NCBI GenBank assembly: GCA_964019695.1
Contig: OZ026522.1
Span: 62,953,811 to 63,017,810 of the forward strand
DNA: 64,000 bases
Reading direction: 5' to 3'
Source of the DNA: Loripinus fragilis
Lineage: Eukaryota; Mollusca; Bivalvia; Lucinida; Lucinidae
Shown here: in pieces, positions 38,518-51,061 of the stretch
Layout: each line of letters starts with the position of its first letter
Position numbering within the stretch: position 1 is the first letter of the stretch
Notes under the pieces: model-generated
The model's input: only the letters and a program-made list of their open reading frames with translations
Database searches by the model: none
Told to the model about the DNA's origin: nothing
Program-made: the position numbers and the translations under genes

Positions 38518-40024
38518 CCCCCGAGTTTGCTTACCGCCTTGCCGTGGTTCGGGGGCTTAATTCGCACGGGGAACTTTATTTTTTTATTTTTGAATAACTG
38601 TCCCCTCTGCTTAGAGCTAAAGGTAAGCCAGGCGCCCGCCCTCTGGCGCCCTAGAAATATGGATGGCTGCCCGGCACCACTGGGGACAGACTGTATGTAC
38701 CTTCGTACTTAAGCAGGCTTGTTTGCGTCTCTTGTTTTGCAGACTTGAGAGGTGACAGGTTGGGGTTAAAGTCCTCACGCAAACCAGTGGTAACTGTCCG
38801 TAAAAACGCAAATATATCAACTTGTTTTCATAAATAACCAAAAGCTTAAATTTATCAAAAATTGTCTTACACTAGTAAAACTGTAAAGAAGATAAAAGTC
38901 AAATGTAGCAATTGTTATGACTGCTATCGTCTTAATTAATGAGTTCTATATCTTGTTGAACATTTATTTTTAAACTCTTACTTTATCTTTATGACAGTTT
39001 TCATGATTAACTGTCCAGTACCTAAGTTACATTCTTCCTCTTATATTTTTAAAGTTCTGTATTGTAGAGCCTTAAAGTTCTCTATTGTAGGAATATCTTC
39101 AGATCTAACTGGAAGAGCAATTTACCTGTGAATATCCTTGTTAAATTCCAATATCTTATTCAAAAGAACATAATGTAGTTCTTTCTGTCTCAAATTCATT
39201 TATTTCTCTAATACTATTTGTGTCTTTTTTTTTTATTATCCACATTAAAAATCAAACAGGCTTAAATTAACCGAGTCTACTACAATCATTTCAATTTCAA
39301 ACTTTTTAAATAATCTATCTCAGTTTATTTTCTAAACTGTTCATCACAACCGGGCTTATACCGTGTCTGTAGAGTTAAAATATACAGATTGCTTTACTGC
39401 TGTAGTAGATAAGGTGAAATCCCTTATTAAAACAGTGTGCTGCCTGTTTGCCGTGGGTTTGCGACACGTGAATGGGAGAAGAGAATCCTGGTAATTGAGG
39501 AAAGCCCAGGGATCTCCAGCTTTCCAACACATTACTTTGGTTTCTGATTCAGCTAGACGTGAGTCCAGTGCTAGGTCCGGCGCTGGATCAATCGGCTGGG
39601 TGGTCCATCTCTAGAAACCAACTTATTCTTTCTTCCTTCTGTCTATTTTAAAGTATCTTTTAGGTACAGAACCGGGTTTAATTTTTCTTTATTTATATCT
39701 TACTATTTGGTTTCAAGAATGACTGCTCATGGGCTAATCTTGGGGCATATAGACCAGCGTTAACAAGGCTTTTGAGAGCGGTGAGGGGGGTCTTTTTGGG
39801 TGGGGATGTCCAATAAATATTATATCTTTTTCTTAAGAGAATTAGTGTTTGATATGTATTGGACGTTAATCTTAAGCCGGACGAACTACTGGAAAATATG
39901 AACCGGAGTATAATAGATATGTAGCTTTAATGTAGGAAATAGGAGAGCCATTTCCATATTACATTCCCTTGTTGGGCTCCACGGTGGGTGAAGTGCATAT
40001 CTATGGAATAACTAACCAAACAAC
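38518..40024 (+). other. LINE 5' leader
   Basis: A 1.5 kb leader with no long frame. The first 60 bases are GC-rich (TTGCCGTGGTTCGGGGGCTT) and the rest AT-rich. As in other LINEs it should carry an internal promoter, but no specific element is identified. Confidence 0.6.
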
Positions 40025-41237
40025 ATGGATCATGCTGTATATAATTCTACCATGGTCCCCCCTTCTTCCCCAGGCCCAGGCCTGGGTTCGACCTCCAATC
40101 TTGGATATATGTCTCAGGACAATTATCCGAATCTTTCACAAACAAACTCGAACAATAAAAGACAACGACAGGACTCGGACGATGAACCAGAATCAGAACC
40201 TTCCTTACTTTTCAAATCGGCTGACAATTTTGCCAGATTTTTGATTATCAAATCAGAAGAAGATCAACCAATCACACATTTGTCACCTTTTGTAATTGAG
40301 AAACAAATAGAATCAATCACTGGAACGCCAAAATCTGTAAAAAAGTTAAAAAAACAAAACCCTATTAATTGAAACAACAAGACGAGCACAAACGGAAAAT
40401 CTACTAAAAATGAAAAAGTTCTTTAATTTGAAAGTTACAGTTTCAGAACACAAAACATTAAATACATCTAAAGGTATAATTAAAGACAGAGCTTTAAAAG
40501 GAGAAAGTGAAAAGGATATATGTGACTACCTTAAAAATCAAGGAGTCATAGCAGTAAAGCGTTTCACAATTAAAAAGGAATTTGACACAATTGAAACAAA
40601 TACTCTTCTTCTGACATTCAACTCAGTATCTGTACCAAATTCAGTCAAGATTTTTTACAGAATTATACCTGTAGACATATATGTACCAAATCCTCTGAGG
40701 TGTTACAACTGTCAGAGGTTCGGTCATCATGAAAGTGACTGTCAAGCAGATTATGCTTCAATTTGTGAAAAGTGTGGCGAAGGTGGTTTTACTCAATTAG
40801 CAAGTGCATGCCCAAACCCAGTTAAATGTGTCAACTGTGGTCTTGACCATCTTTCAAGATCCAATGTATGTGAAGTTTGGAAGAAAGAAAAGGAAATAAT
40901 GAAGGTTAAAGTCACCAGAAACATTAAATACATTGAAGCAAGAAAGATGGTAGAACAAACACCTGAAGTCACCTTTTCGAAAATTGTACAATCTGCTGTT
41001 GCAAAACCTGAGTTGAAAACAGTCAGCACGCAAACTTCAGACGAAGATAAGGTTATCACTTCAAGCACTAAAGTTTTAGATCCAACACCAAAAAAAGTAA
41101 ATAAAAATCAAACACCATCACAATCTTCAACACCAAAGCAGAAATCAACACCTCAGAAACCAAAACAAACAACACTAGCAAATACATCTAAAGTAGAACA
41201 AAAACAGAACAGAGAATCACGATCTAAAACACGATAA
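40025..41237 (+). pseudogene. LINE ORF1, CCHC zinc-knuckle protein, one frameshift
   Basis: The ATG at 40025 starts MDHAVYNSTMVPPSSPGPGL. A one-base change in the A-run near 40350-40362 shifts the frame, and reading then continues as LLIETTRRAQTENLL into the frame ending at 41237, about 404 residues in total. Three zinc knuckles are seen: CYNCQRFGHHESDC, CEKCGEGGFTQLASAC and CVNCGLDHLSRSNVC. The C-terminal part is rich in Lys, Thr, Gln and Pro. In this LINE group ORF1 protein binds element RNA. The break removes a full-length product. Confidence 0.85.
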
Positions 41238-41484
41238 AGTCCGAGAAAGAAAAGTCAGTCGCCAAAGAAAACTCCCAAAGAAAGACAAATAAAGTTAACA
41301 AGAGTTCAAGACGAATCTATCAAATTAGATAACAAATTCAACAGTCTTGAACAGATGGAAGCAGAAGTGTACGATGATCAAAAATCTGGCAAAGAAAGTA
41401 ATAAGTAAGTCTTATTACCCTTTTGCAAATATGAAAGTTTCAAATCTAAGAATTTATTTACTTATTTTATCTTTTTTATCTGTC

Positions 41485-44400
41485 ATGGATTATAACCACA
41501 CTATAATACAATGGAATTGTCGAGGTCTAAAACCCAAATTTGATGAAATATCACTCTTACTTTCACAACAGAAACCATCTATTTTTTGCCTTCAGGAAAC
41601 ATTTTTAAAACCTGATGACAAAATTTCTCTTAAAGGTTTTAACATCTATAATCATATAAATTCTAACTGCCAGAAACCTTCTGGCGGTAGCTCTATTTTT
41701 GTTAAATTTTCTTGTCCTCAACGAAATATACAGTTAACTACAGAACTGCAGGCAACTGCTGTTTCTGTAACGTTAGATAAAGAAATAACTATATGTTCTA
41801 TTTATATTCCACCTTCTTTTTCCTTAAAAACTGAATATCTTGACTCCTTATTAAAACAACTTCCTCCTCCATATCTACTTTTAGGTGACTTTAATGGTCA
41901 TAATATTCTCTGGGGTAATAAAGAAAATAATTCGAGAGGCGAACTCATTGAAAATTTCATTACTAACAATGATGTATGTCTTATGAATGACAAATCAAAT
42001 ACTTATATGCATTACCCAACAGGCTCTTTCTCTTCCATAGATCTTTCCTTATGCCATCCATCCCTTTTTTTGACTTTACCTGGTCTGTCTGTAATGATCA
42101 ACATCATAGTGATCATTTTCCTATCGTCATTAAAAGTAATACTTCCACAGTAGAAGATCATAATCCAAAATGGAACTTAAATAAAGCTAATTGGGAAGTA
42201 TTTCAATCTTTATGTACTGATACAATAACTTTAGAAAGTTTCAAAGATTCTTCAGACCCTTTATCTGATTTCACCTCTTCCCTTATTGATATATCTTCTA
42301 AATGTATACCCAAGACCTCGACAAATCCAACAAAAAGTAATCCATGGTACAATGATGAATGTAAAGAAGCTATTAAAACTAGGAAAAAAGCTCTAAATAA
42401 ATTCAAAAAAAAATATCCAACTAAAGACAATTTAAATGAAGTAAAAGTATTTAGAGCAAAGGCTCGCAGAACAATAAAGCTATCAAACGAAAGTCATGGC
42501 GTTCTTACGTTCCAAATATCAATCACAAAACCCCTATAAAAAAAGTTTGGGATATGATAAGAAAAATATCTGGTAAGACAAAGTCACCCAGTTACACCCA
42601 TTTAAACCATCCTGTTGCAGAAACAAAATCAAAAAGTAAATTTGATATTGCTGAAACCTTAGGAGAAACATTTCTAAACAATTCATGTTCAAGAAATTAC
42701 TCTGAAAAATTTCAAAAAATTAAAGCAGAACAAGAAAAAATTAAACTTAATTTCAAGTCTGCAAATACTGAGGAATATAATAATCTTTTTAATTTTGACG
42801 AACTTTTGGATGCAATTAAACAATCACATGATTCTGCAACTGGACCGGATGAAATACATTATCAAATGCTTAAACATCTCCCAGAGAGTTCCCTCCAAGC
42901 TCTTTTAGGTATATTCAATCATATATGGACTACTGGTGATTTTCCTGAAGACTGGCGATTAGCCACTGTAATACCTATACCCAAACCTAGGAAAGATCCT
43001 GCTGAGCCAACCAATTATAGACCTATAGCTCTTACAAGTTGTCTTTGTAAAACGTTGGAAAGGATGATTAATAAAAGGTTGATTTGGTATTTAGAATCGA
43101 ACAATCTTTTATCACGGTATCAGTCGGGTTTCCGAGCTGGCCGTAGTACAAATGATAATTTAGTTAAATTGGAAACTTTCATACGTGATGCCTTTGTTAA
43201 AAAGGAACACGTTGTAGCTGTGTTTTTTTACTTGGAAAAAGCATACGATACCACATGGAGATATGGCATTATGAAAGATATTCATAAACTAGGACTAAGA
43301 GGTAGACTACCTACTTTTATTGAAAGCTTCCTTGCTGATGGCGCAATGCAGGTGAGGGTGGGATCCACTCTTTCTGATTTATATGATCAGGAGCAGGGGG
43401 TCCCACAGGGCGGTGTATTATCTACAACTCTTTTTAATATTAAAATCAATGATATTGTTACATGCCTAGATAATTTAACAGATTGCTCTCTCTATGTTGA
43501 TGATTTTTGTATTTGCTTTCGATCTAAAAGTATGCGAACAATTGAAAGGCATCTACAGCAAAACTTAAACAAGATAGAACATTGGGCCACTAATAATGGC
43601 TTTAAATTTTCCAAGTCAAAAACACAGTGTGTACATTTCTGTCAATTGCGAAAGCAACATGATGATCCAGTTCTTACATTATATGGATCGCCTATTCCTG
43701 TTGTACAGGAATACAAATATCTTGGTTTGATATTTGACAAAAAGCTTAGTTTTATCCCACATATTAAATACTTGAAGGCAAAGTGCCTTAAATCCTTGAA
43801 CATATTGAAAGTTTTATCTCACACTACTTGGGGTGCAGATCGAACAACACTCTTACAATTATATCGATCTTTGATACGTTCAAAACTAGACTATGGATCC
43901 ATTGTTTATGGATCGGCAAGAAAATCTTATTTAGCTATGCTTGACCCTATCCATCATCAAGGTCTCAGATTAGGCTTAGGAGCATTTAGAACATCACCTA
44001 CTGCAAGTCTTTATGTTGAGGCAGATGAACCATCTTTAAATACACGTAGAGAAAAACTTTCTTTACAATATGCTATTAGAATAGCTGAAAATAATTCAAA
44101 TCCAGCTCATGATGTGACCTTTCAGCCAAAATACACAGATCTTTATGAAAGCAAACCAAATTTTATTAAATCTTTTGGCGTCAGAACTTTACCAGTCCTG
44201 GAATCTGCAAACATAAACTTTAAAAACATAGATAAAACTTTAACACCAAATGTACCAGCATGGTGTATAAATAAACCAAAACTTATTTTCGATTTACACT
44301 CTGGTAAGAAATCAGAAACAAGTCCAATTATCATGAAATCTAATTTCCAAGAGCTTAAATCACATTACATGGACTATAAGCACATTTATACAGATGGTTC

Positions 44401-45178
44401 AAAAGACGATATGAAAGTAGGATGCGCAGTAGTATCCGATGACTTCTCTGAATCTATGCGAATTCCAGATGGGTCCTCAATTTTTGCAGCAGAAGCAAAA
44501 GCTATTGATTTAGCATTAGACTTTATTGCCGATTGTGAAACTTCAAATAAATTTGTTATATTTTCAGACTCCCTTTCAGTTTTAAAATCTTTAGATCATA
44601 CGTCTTCAAAAAATCCCCAAATTCAAAAATTACTTGAAAAACATCATGATTTATCAGAAATTAATGAAATAGTTCACTGTTGGATCCCTAGCCACATTGG
44701 CATTGCTGGCAATGAAAGTGTGGATCAAAAGGCAAAAGATTCGTTGAATTTACACCCAACAAACTTTTCAATACCTTTTGCAAATTTTAAATCTTTTATC
44801 AGTAGGTACATTTTAAACAAATGGCAAATTTTATGGAATAACAGTGTTGGTAATAAACTCTTTGAGATTAAACCTGTCATTGGACAATCTCAACCAGTAG
44901 TACGAAATGTCAGACAGGAGGAAGTCGTCCTTGCTCGTCTACGTATTGGTCATACAAGGATCACACACTCTTATCTTTTAAAACGAGAGGAGCCACCGTA
45001 TTGTTTTGGATGTGATACACTCTTTACAGTCCGCCATTTTCTACTTGAATGTGGTGATTTTTCACATATAAGAAACAAATACTTTCATGTTGATACAATC
45101 AAACAATTGTTTAATGATGTACCTATTGATAATGTCTTTTTATTCTTAAAAGAGATAAATCTTTTTAACAAATTGTAG
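41485..45178 (+). pseudogene. LINE ORF2: AP-endonuclease, reverse transcriptase, RNase H
   Basis: The ATG at 41485 begins MDYNHTIIQWNCRGL, the usual start of an AP-like endonuclease, followed by FCLQETFLKP, LLGDFNGHN and SDHFP. A lost base in the T-run at 42065-42071 and another shift near 42495 split it into three frames; the last, 42554-45178, is 874 codons. The RT has ATGPDEIHYQMLK, NYRPIALTS, YQSGFRAGRST, GVPQGGVLS and YVDD (43493-43504). Motif A reads FFYLEKAYD, with Tyr (43229-43231) where the catalytic Asp belongs. RNase H follows with YTDGS, FAAEAKA, FSDSLS and HIGIAGNESVD. A CxxC-H-C motif (CFGC to RHFLLEC) closes it. Enzymatically dead. Confidence 0.9.
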
Positions 45179-45510
45179 ATATTATTTTCCGTTGAACTGT
45201 TTACTTATTTAAACTTACTTTCATCATATCATTTTCTTTTTTGCAGGAGAAGATCATGTGTAGTCATCTGATTAGCCTATGTTGTTGTCAGATATTGTAC
45301 ATGATCTTCGCTGTAAAATGATTACTATTTTATCGTCTTTGCTATACTCATATGTTTTATGTGTCAAATTGTTAATATTTTAGCTTATCTATTATAGTTT
45401 TAATGTTCAGTAATACTTCTCTTACCTAACCTTGATGACGCTAATGACCCAAAAGGGTTGATGCGTCGTTAAACTCCAACTCATCATCATCATCATCATC
45501 GGCAGAAAAT

Positions 45511-45770
45511 AAAGCAAAACGGGTGATTGAGCAGGAATATTCGATTTTTACACAGAGATTGGGTGATGATATGTCAAATTGACAATGCTACAGCTGATGC
45601 ACCTTCAATTCTCTCGCTGATACTGAAAACCGCGTCTTAAGTAAAATATTCGATATGGACTACCTGCTTGTGGCCGTATAGCCTGACAAGTTGTTACGCT
45701 TATGATTTTAGGGTGTACAGTCAACTGCCGCTTCCGATTTGTTGATTGTCCGCTTATACACTGTAATAAT
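45511..45770 (+). repeat. Right arm of large inverted repeat, outer part
   Basis: AAAGCAAAACGGGTGATTGAGCAGGAATATTCG, GAGATTGGGTGATGATATGTCAAATTGACA, CAGTCAACTGCCGCTTCCGATTTG and GTCCGCTTATACACTGT are the inverse of 35329-35600. It continues the arm interrupted by the LINE. Confidence 0.8.
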
Positions 45771-45951
45771 ATGTGTTTTTCACGAACACCGGCGTTTATC
45801 TTTTGTTATACCCGGTTTTTTGTGGCTTTAGACGACATTCTGATATTGATTTGTACCTACATTTTATGTAAAGGACGTGTGACGGCTTTGTGTTACAAAT
45901 GGCCCACTTTTACAGTAAAAACCAATTGTAAATAAATCCCCCCAAAATATA

Positions 45952-47094
45952 CTTAAGGAATAAAGAAACGCAACAGACAAAAATTTAATTTTTGCGTTTT
46001 TAAATGGCAGTTTGGTAAAATCTCTTTTGAAAATATCTTATTGAGTATTAATAGCATGTGATGAAATACCAAAACGTCATTTTAACGCTACATTTTACGC
46101 TACAAGATGAAAACATATGAAAACGTAAAATGTGACGTTAACGTCAGAATAAAGATCAAGAAACCCCGTCTTTTTCATGTTTGGTTATTTGGCGTCGACT
46201 TGACAATTTGCAAATTAAACAAACGTCCAATCATATCGTAATGCAGTCAAATATTGCCTCAAAACACGTTACTTGAATGGCAAGATACACAATGGTAGTG
46301 AATAAACGATAAACGTCACTTAGAGCCGTCGGGTTTGGGTCGCTGGTAAATATACGGGATAAGATAAACCTAGAGACACCAGAGCATGCTTTCTTGCTTT
46401 CTTGGGGAAAAACTGACTTTTCAGATACCGTAGAAATACGCTGGTAGGGTGTTTACATTGACGTTAGCCAAACAAAACACGGCATAATGCAAAAGAAAAC
46501 ATCTGATTACATGCGGAGAGTGAACACCAAACTTGTTAACTGTAACCTAAACTTTGTCACTGGACCATTTTATCATTAGAAAAACACATAAACATCATGG
46601 AAACCATTAAAACGTAGGATATCGAATTTTGACGTCAGAATTGAGGTTTTTTGACGTCTGAAGATCTCAAGTCATAATTCTTGAACAAAACGTCCTTAAA
46701 ATGAATAAATCTCAAGCAGAAAAGATAAATTACGCGTTTCACGCAGTATTTAGAGTTGACGTTAATGACGTTAAGCCGTTTCAGAATCTTACAGAAACGT
46801 CGCCATTTGATCATTTCCTAGATCCGCAATCTATGCCAAGACTTTTTAAAACAATAAACCAATGGTTGATTCAAACTTTGCTTTTATTGACCCTGTTACA
46901 GCAGTTTACTAGGGGGGTCAGGTTGGTTACGGGCATACCAAAAAGATTACGTAATCGATAATTACGTAGAACCTGCTGCAATATGACGGACACATACTGC
47001 TCCTATGGATAAGTATCATTTGAACTAAAAACTTGCATTATAGTGTATGCTTACAATGACTCGAAGTGTTTGTTGCGTTTCTTTATTCCTTAAG
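45952..47094. mobile_element. 1.14 kb TIR transposon, non-autonomous
   Basis: The left end CTTAAGGAATAAAGAAACGC-AACA (from 45952) is matched inverted at the right end (to 47094) over about 24 bp. TATA lies directly outside both ends (45948-45951 and 47095-47098), which could be a 4 bp or a TA duplication. The interior contains CATTTTACG-type inverse words near 46090-46140 and an 86-codon open frame (46701-46961) without a domain, so it cannot encode a transposase. The superfamily is not fixed. Confidence 0.75.
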
Positions 47095-47164
47095 TATATT
47101 ACCAAATGATACCAAACAGTCTCTTGTTAAATGTCCACAATTTATTTTCTTCATTAAAATGTAT

Positions 47165-48990
47165 TTTTATGCCCCCAAAGGACCTTTGGGAGGCATATAG
47201 TAATCGCACTGTCCGTCCGTCCGTCAGTCCGTCCCGCTTTGTGTCCGGTGCATATCTCCTATATTCATTGAGGTAGGAATTCCAAATTTGGTGTGTGGAT
47301 GCATCTTGAGATGACGGAGTGTCGCGTACCATTTTCGGGTCACTGTGACCTTGACCTTGACCTCTGACCTAGTTTTTAGAATAATCGTGTCCGGAGCATA
47401 TTACTTGAAAAGGGAATCTCAAATTTGGTGTGTGAATGGGTCTTGGGATGACGAAGTGTCGCGTACCATAATTGGGTCACTGTGACCTTGAACTTGACCT
47501 CTGACCTAGTTTCTAGAAACTGCATTGAATCTGGTGCATATCTCCTAAATTCTATGAGATAGGAATTCCAAATTTGGTGTGTAAATGCATCTTGGGATGG
47601 CGGAGTGTCACATACCATTTTCGGGTCACTGTGACCTTGACCTTGAAATCTGACCTAGTTATTAGATTAATCGTGTCCGGAGCATATCTCTAATAATATT
47701 TGAGCTAGGAATCTCAAATTTGGTGTTATGATGCATCTTGAGATGACAAAGTGTCGCATACCATAATTGGATCACTGTGACCTTGAACTTGACCTATGAC
47801 CTAGTTTTTAGAATTATCATGTTCGGAGCATATCTCTTATATTATTTGAGGTAGGAATCTCAAATTTGGTGTGTGAATGCATCTTGGGATGGGGAAGTGT
47901 TGCATACCATAATTGGGTCACTGTGACCTTGAACTTGACCTCTGACCTAATTTCCTGAAACTGCAATGTGTCTGGTGCATATCCTACATTCTTTTAGATA
48001 GGAATTCCAAATTTGGTGTCTAAATGCATCTTGAGATGACGGAGTGTCACACATACCATTTCAGGTCACTGTGACCTTGACCTCTGACGTAGTTTTAAGG
48101 AATTTTGTAGTCGGAGCATATCTCTTATATTCTTTGAGGTAGGAATTCCAAATTTGGTGTGTATATGCATCTTGGGATGGTGGAGTCTCACATATTACTT
48201 TCTGGCCACTGTGACCTTGACCTCTGACCTAGTTTTTATAATAATTGTGTCAGGAGCATATCTCATATTATTTGAGAAGGGAATCCCAAATTTGGTGTGT
48301 GAATGCATCTTTGGATGGTTGAGTGTCTTGTACCATTTACGGGTCACTGTGACTTTGATCTCTGACCTAGTTTTAATAATATTTGTGTCAGGAGCATATC
48401 TCTTTTATTATTTGAGATAGGAATCCCAAATTTGGTGTTTGAATGCATCTTAGAATGGTGGACTGTCTTGTACCATTTACAGGTCACTGTGACCTTGACC
48501 TCTGGCCTAGTTTTTAGAAAAATCATATCCAGAGCATATCTCTTATATTATTTAAGGTAGGAATCCCAAATTTGGTGGGTGGATGCAACTTTGGATGGTG
48601 GAGTGTCACGTACCATTTTTGGGTCACTTTGACCTTGACCTCTGACCTAGTTTGTAGAATAATCGTGTCCAGAACATATTTCATATATTATTTTAGATGG
48701 GAATCCCAAATTTGCTGTATGAATACATCTTTAGATGCTAATGTGTCGCATACCATTTTTAGGTCACTGTGATCTTGACCTATGACCTAGTTTCTAGAAT
48801 AATCGTGTCTGGAGCATATCTCCTATATAATTTGATGTAGGAATCCCTTATTTGGTGTGTTGATTTCTCTTGGGATGGCGGAGTGTGCGTACCATTTTGG
48901 GTCACTTTGACCTTGACATTGACTTCTGGCCTCATTTCTAGGTTTATTGTGAACTTTCCTCAAATGTGTCTTATGCTTGACCAATTCCTT
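47165..48990 (+). repeat. Satellite of 137-149 bp units, 12 copies, with ERE palindromes
   Basis: The word AAATTTGGTG starts units at 47284, 47421, 47570, 47716, 47862, 48009, 48150, 48288, 48428 and 48568, with changed forms near 48708 and 48848. The spacing is 137-149, later steady at 140. Each unit reads GCATCTTGGGATG, GTGTCGC-TACCAT, GGTCACTGTGACC, TTGACCTCTGACCTAGTTT, GGAGCATATCTC. A lead-in with GTCCGTCCGTCCGTCAGTCC sits at 47210-47235. The shift from 146 to 140 bp suggests two rounds of expansion. Open frames inside are by-products. Confidence 0.9.
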
Positions 48991-48999
48991 TTGAGGCAT

Positions 49000-50860
49000 T
49001 CGTCACGTGACGGTGACATTTCTTGTTATAATAAATTTTGGGGTTAAATGCATGCCAAATCAACCACACTTAACACTAATGTGTTTCCAGATTTTAAGTG
49101 ACCCCAGTGTTTCTTTTTTAAACAGCTTTAAATTGAACCTAGAAGAACGGCACTTAGCATGTGAATTTAAATGCACACTGCATAATTAAAACTTATTTTT
49201 TGGAGACGCCCTTATTTGTAAATGAAGCCCAAATCCCCTGTACAAAAGAAAAACTTAGTTGTTTTTCCCTATGAATATACCCATGTGTATCCCTATAGAT
49301 ACACGTGGTATATTTGCATTGCTATGATGATATATACTAGCCTACAGGAATATGTATATCCGCTGATTCAACGAAAATTTACTCCGCATACCTCACATAT
49401 CATCACATTGACATATACACGCACGCACACGCGCAATTATAAAAGTCTATATGGGTCCTAGACTGTGACCTTTTGAAAGCAGGCAAATATAAGGCTTAAG
49501 CATGAAACCTGCATGTACATGTACATGTAGCACCTTCCATTTCAATTCATCGACTCTTTTTGCCTACGAGGTATTTTGCCATGGTTTTGTCGTCTGCTGA
49601 TATTTTTTTTCAAAATCAGTTTTTTGTTGTTGTTTTTTTCCATTTTTTTTTTGGGGGGGGGGGTATTAGAGTGTCAAGCAGTTTGAATTCAGACTATGCC
49701 CATCGGTCTAAATTGTTTGCAAAGGTTATCAGCAGGAGACACTAGTAAGTAAAGAGTTTATGACGACAATTCAAGCAAATTAGAGAGTTGACGAGAAATA
49801 GCAAATCGGGGATATACATTAAACTTCAAGAGCATCAAATATTTGCCTGCTTAAGATATTTCGCTGTTAACTTTGTCAACAGCCAAAGCAAAGTTCAGGC
49901 TAAAGTGTTGGGCATTATTTGGATCCATACTGTTTGATAACCTACTTGTATTCCTGAAAGACATACTTTTAGAAAATAATTATCTCAAAAGAAAATTCAG
50001 CAGGGGACAACAACAACCCAGCATTTAAGGTTTAGACAATACTATTACTTGAATCGCTTTTTAACACAGGCCATTTAAATGCATCGGTTTTAGATGTACA
50101 GTGAAGTTTATAAGTCAGTATAAGCAGTGAATCATAGGCTAATGCGCAAAGATTTGTCCAGTTAAGCAATTTTAGCGTGAGCTGCGACTGTCTTCATCAG
50201 TTTAAACACGTGTTTTGGGTGCTCAAAAAAAACGTATCATCGAGGAGGTTGTTTTGAGTACACACCAAATATTTTTTGCAAACATTTTTTGGTTGAGAAA
50301 TAGGAAAAATTACTTTCTGTTACGCACTCTTATCTGTAGGACTGACGAATTACCTCCACTGACCCGCATAAGCCGTGTTTTATTTATATCAGAACAGAAC
50401 AGAACAGAACAGAATTTTATTAGACATAAACTATACAATTAGTTTCTAGTCTATCCTTTATATTATACAACACAAAACAGTATTAGTCACGTGTACACCT
50501 AATTACCATACTTATAAATGAAATGCTGAACACAAGTTGAATAGATTTTCGTAAACTGGTTATATCCTGATGTAGATATAACCATGCTCTTCAAAAAGAC
50601 AAAAGTAATATTACTTGAACGGTGGAATAAATTCGCATTTTTCGTTGCTTTTTTTTTCAGAGGATGAACTCGTCTACATATCGATTAATGCTTGAGCCCG
50701 ACAGTAGCCGGTAACTGAAGGCGCTGACGGGCTCATACATTTATCTGCCAAGTATATCAGTTATTTTCCTTTGATGTGGTAAGAATTTTCTTGACAAACG
50801 TAATAACATCTAAAGCCAGTAATCCAAACCGCTTACATTCTTACCGTTATATATGGGCCG
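49000..50860. other. No gene; simple repeats only
   Basis: Simple sequences include CATGTACATGTACATGTAG near 49512, a T10G11 run near 49647-49668 and (CAGAA)n at 50390-50415. Open frames are short and without domain. Confidence 0.5.
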
Positions 50861-50864
50861 TGAC

Positions 50865-51061
50865 ACGTGACTTCCAACAATGTGGCATTTTGACAAGCGC
50901 AGGCCCAGATGAGCCCGTGCAGCCCCCTCATAAGCCCAGAAACTCAAAATGATATCCAGCCAGCAGTTAAACACTCATATAATATTCAAGCGACAAAAAA
51001 AGGCTCTGATCAGACTGCGGGTATGCGTAGGCTGATCTGAGGCTTTGCTGGTCGCACATAC
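50865..51061 (-). repeat. Dispersed repeat related to the MITE at 58161-58416
   Basis: GGCTCTGATCAGACTGCGGGTATGCGTAGGCTGATCTGAGGCTTTGCTGGTCG is the inverse-type partner of 58218-58278. An end-like GGGCCGTGACACGTGACTTCC occurs at 50856-50876. It is a diverged copy interrupted by the LINE fragment. Confidence 0.6.

Larger units (their letters stand above)
38518..45497 (+). mobile_element. Full-length I-group (Nimb-like) LINE with 13 bp TSD
   Basis: A 6980 bp element between two copies of ATCGGCAGAAAAT (38505-38517 and 45498-45510). It starts CCCCCGAGTTTGCTTACCGC, has a 1.5 kb leader, ORF1 with zinc knuckles, and ORF2 with AP-endonuclease, reverse transcriptase and RNase H. A 320 bp 3' region follows, ending GTTAAACTCCAACTCATC and a (ATC)n tail. 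The RNase H domain and simple-repeat tail point to the I group of LINEs; Nimb-like elements of snails have this layout. Both ORFs carry frameshifts and the RT lacks a catalytic Asp, so it is dead although structurally complete. It split the right arm of an older inverted repeat. Confidence 0.9.

Noticed and set aside
46701..46961. Possible transposase frame inside the TIR element
   Set aside because: It is only 86 codons, without DDE motif or zinc finger, and looks like chance.
47099..48772. Overlapping open frames on both strands of the satellite
   Set aside because: They come from repeated units with the same words in each copy and have no domain.
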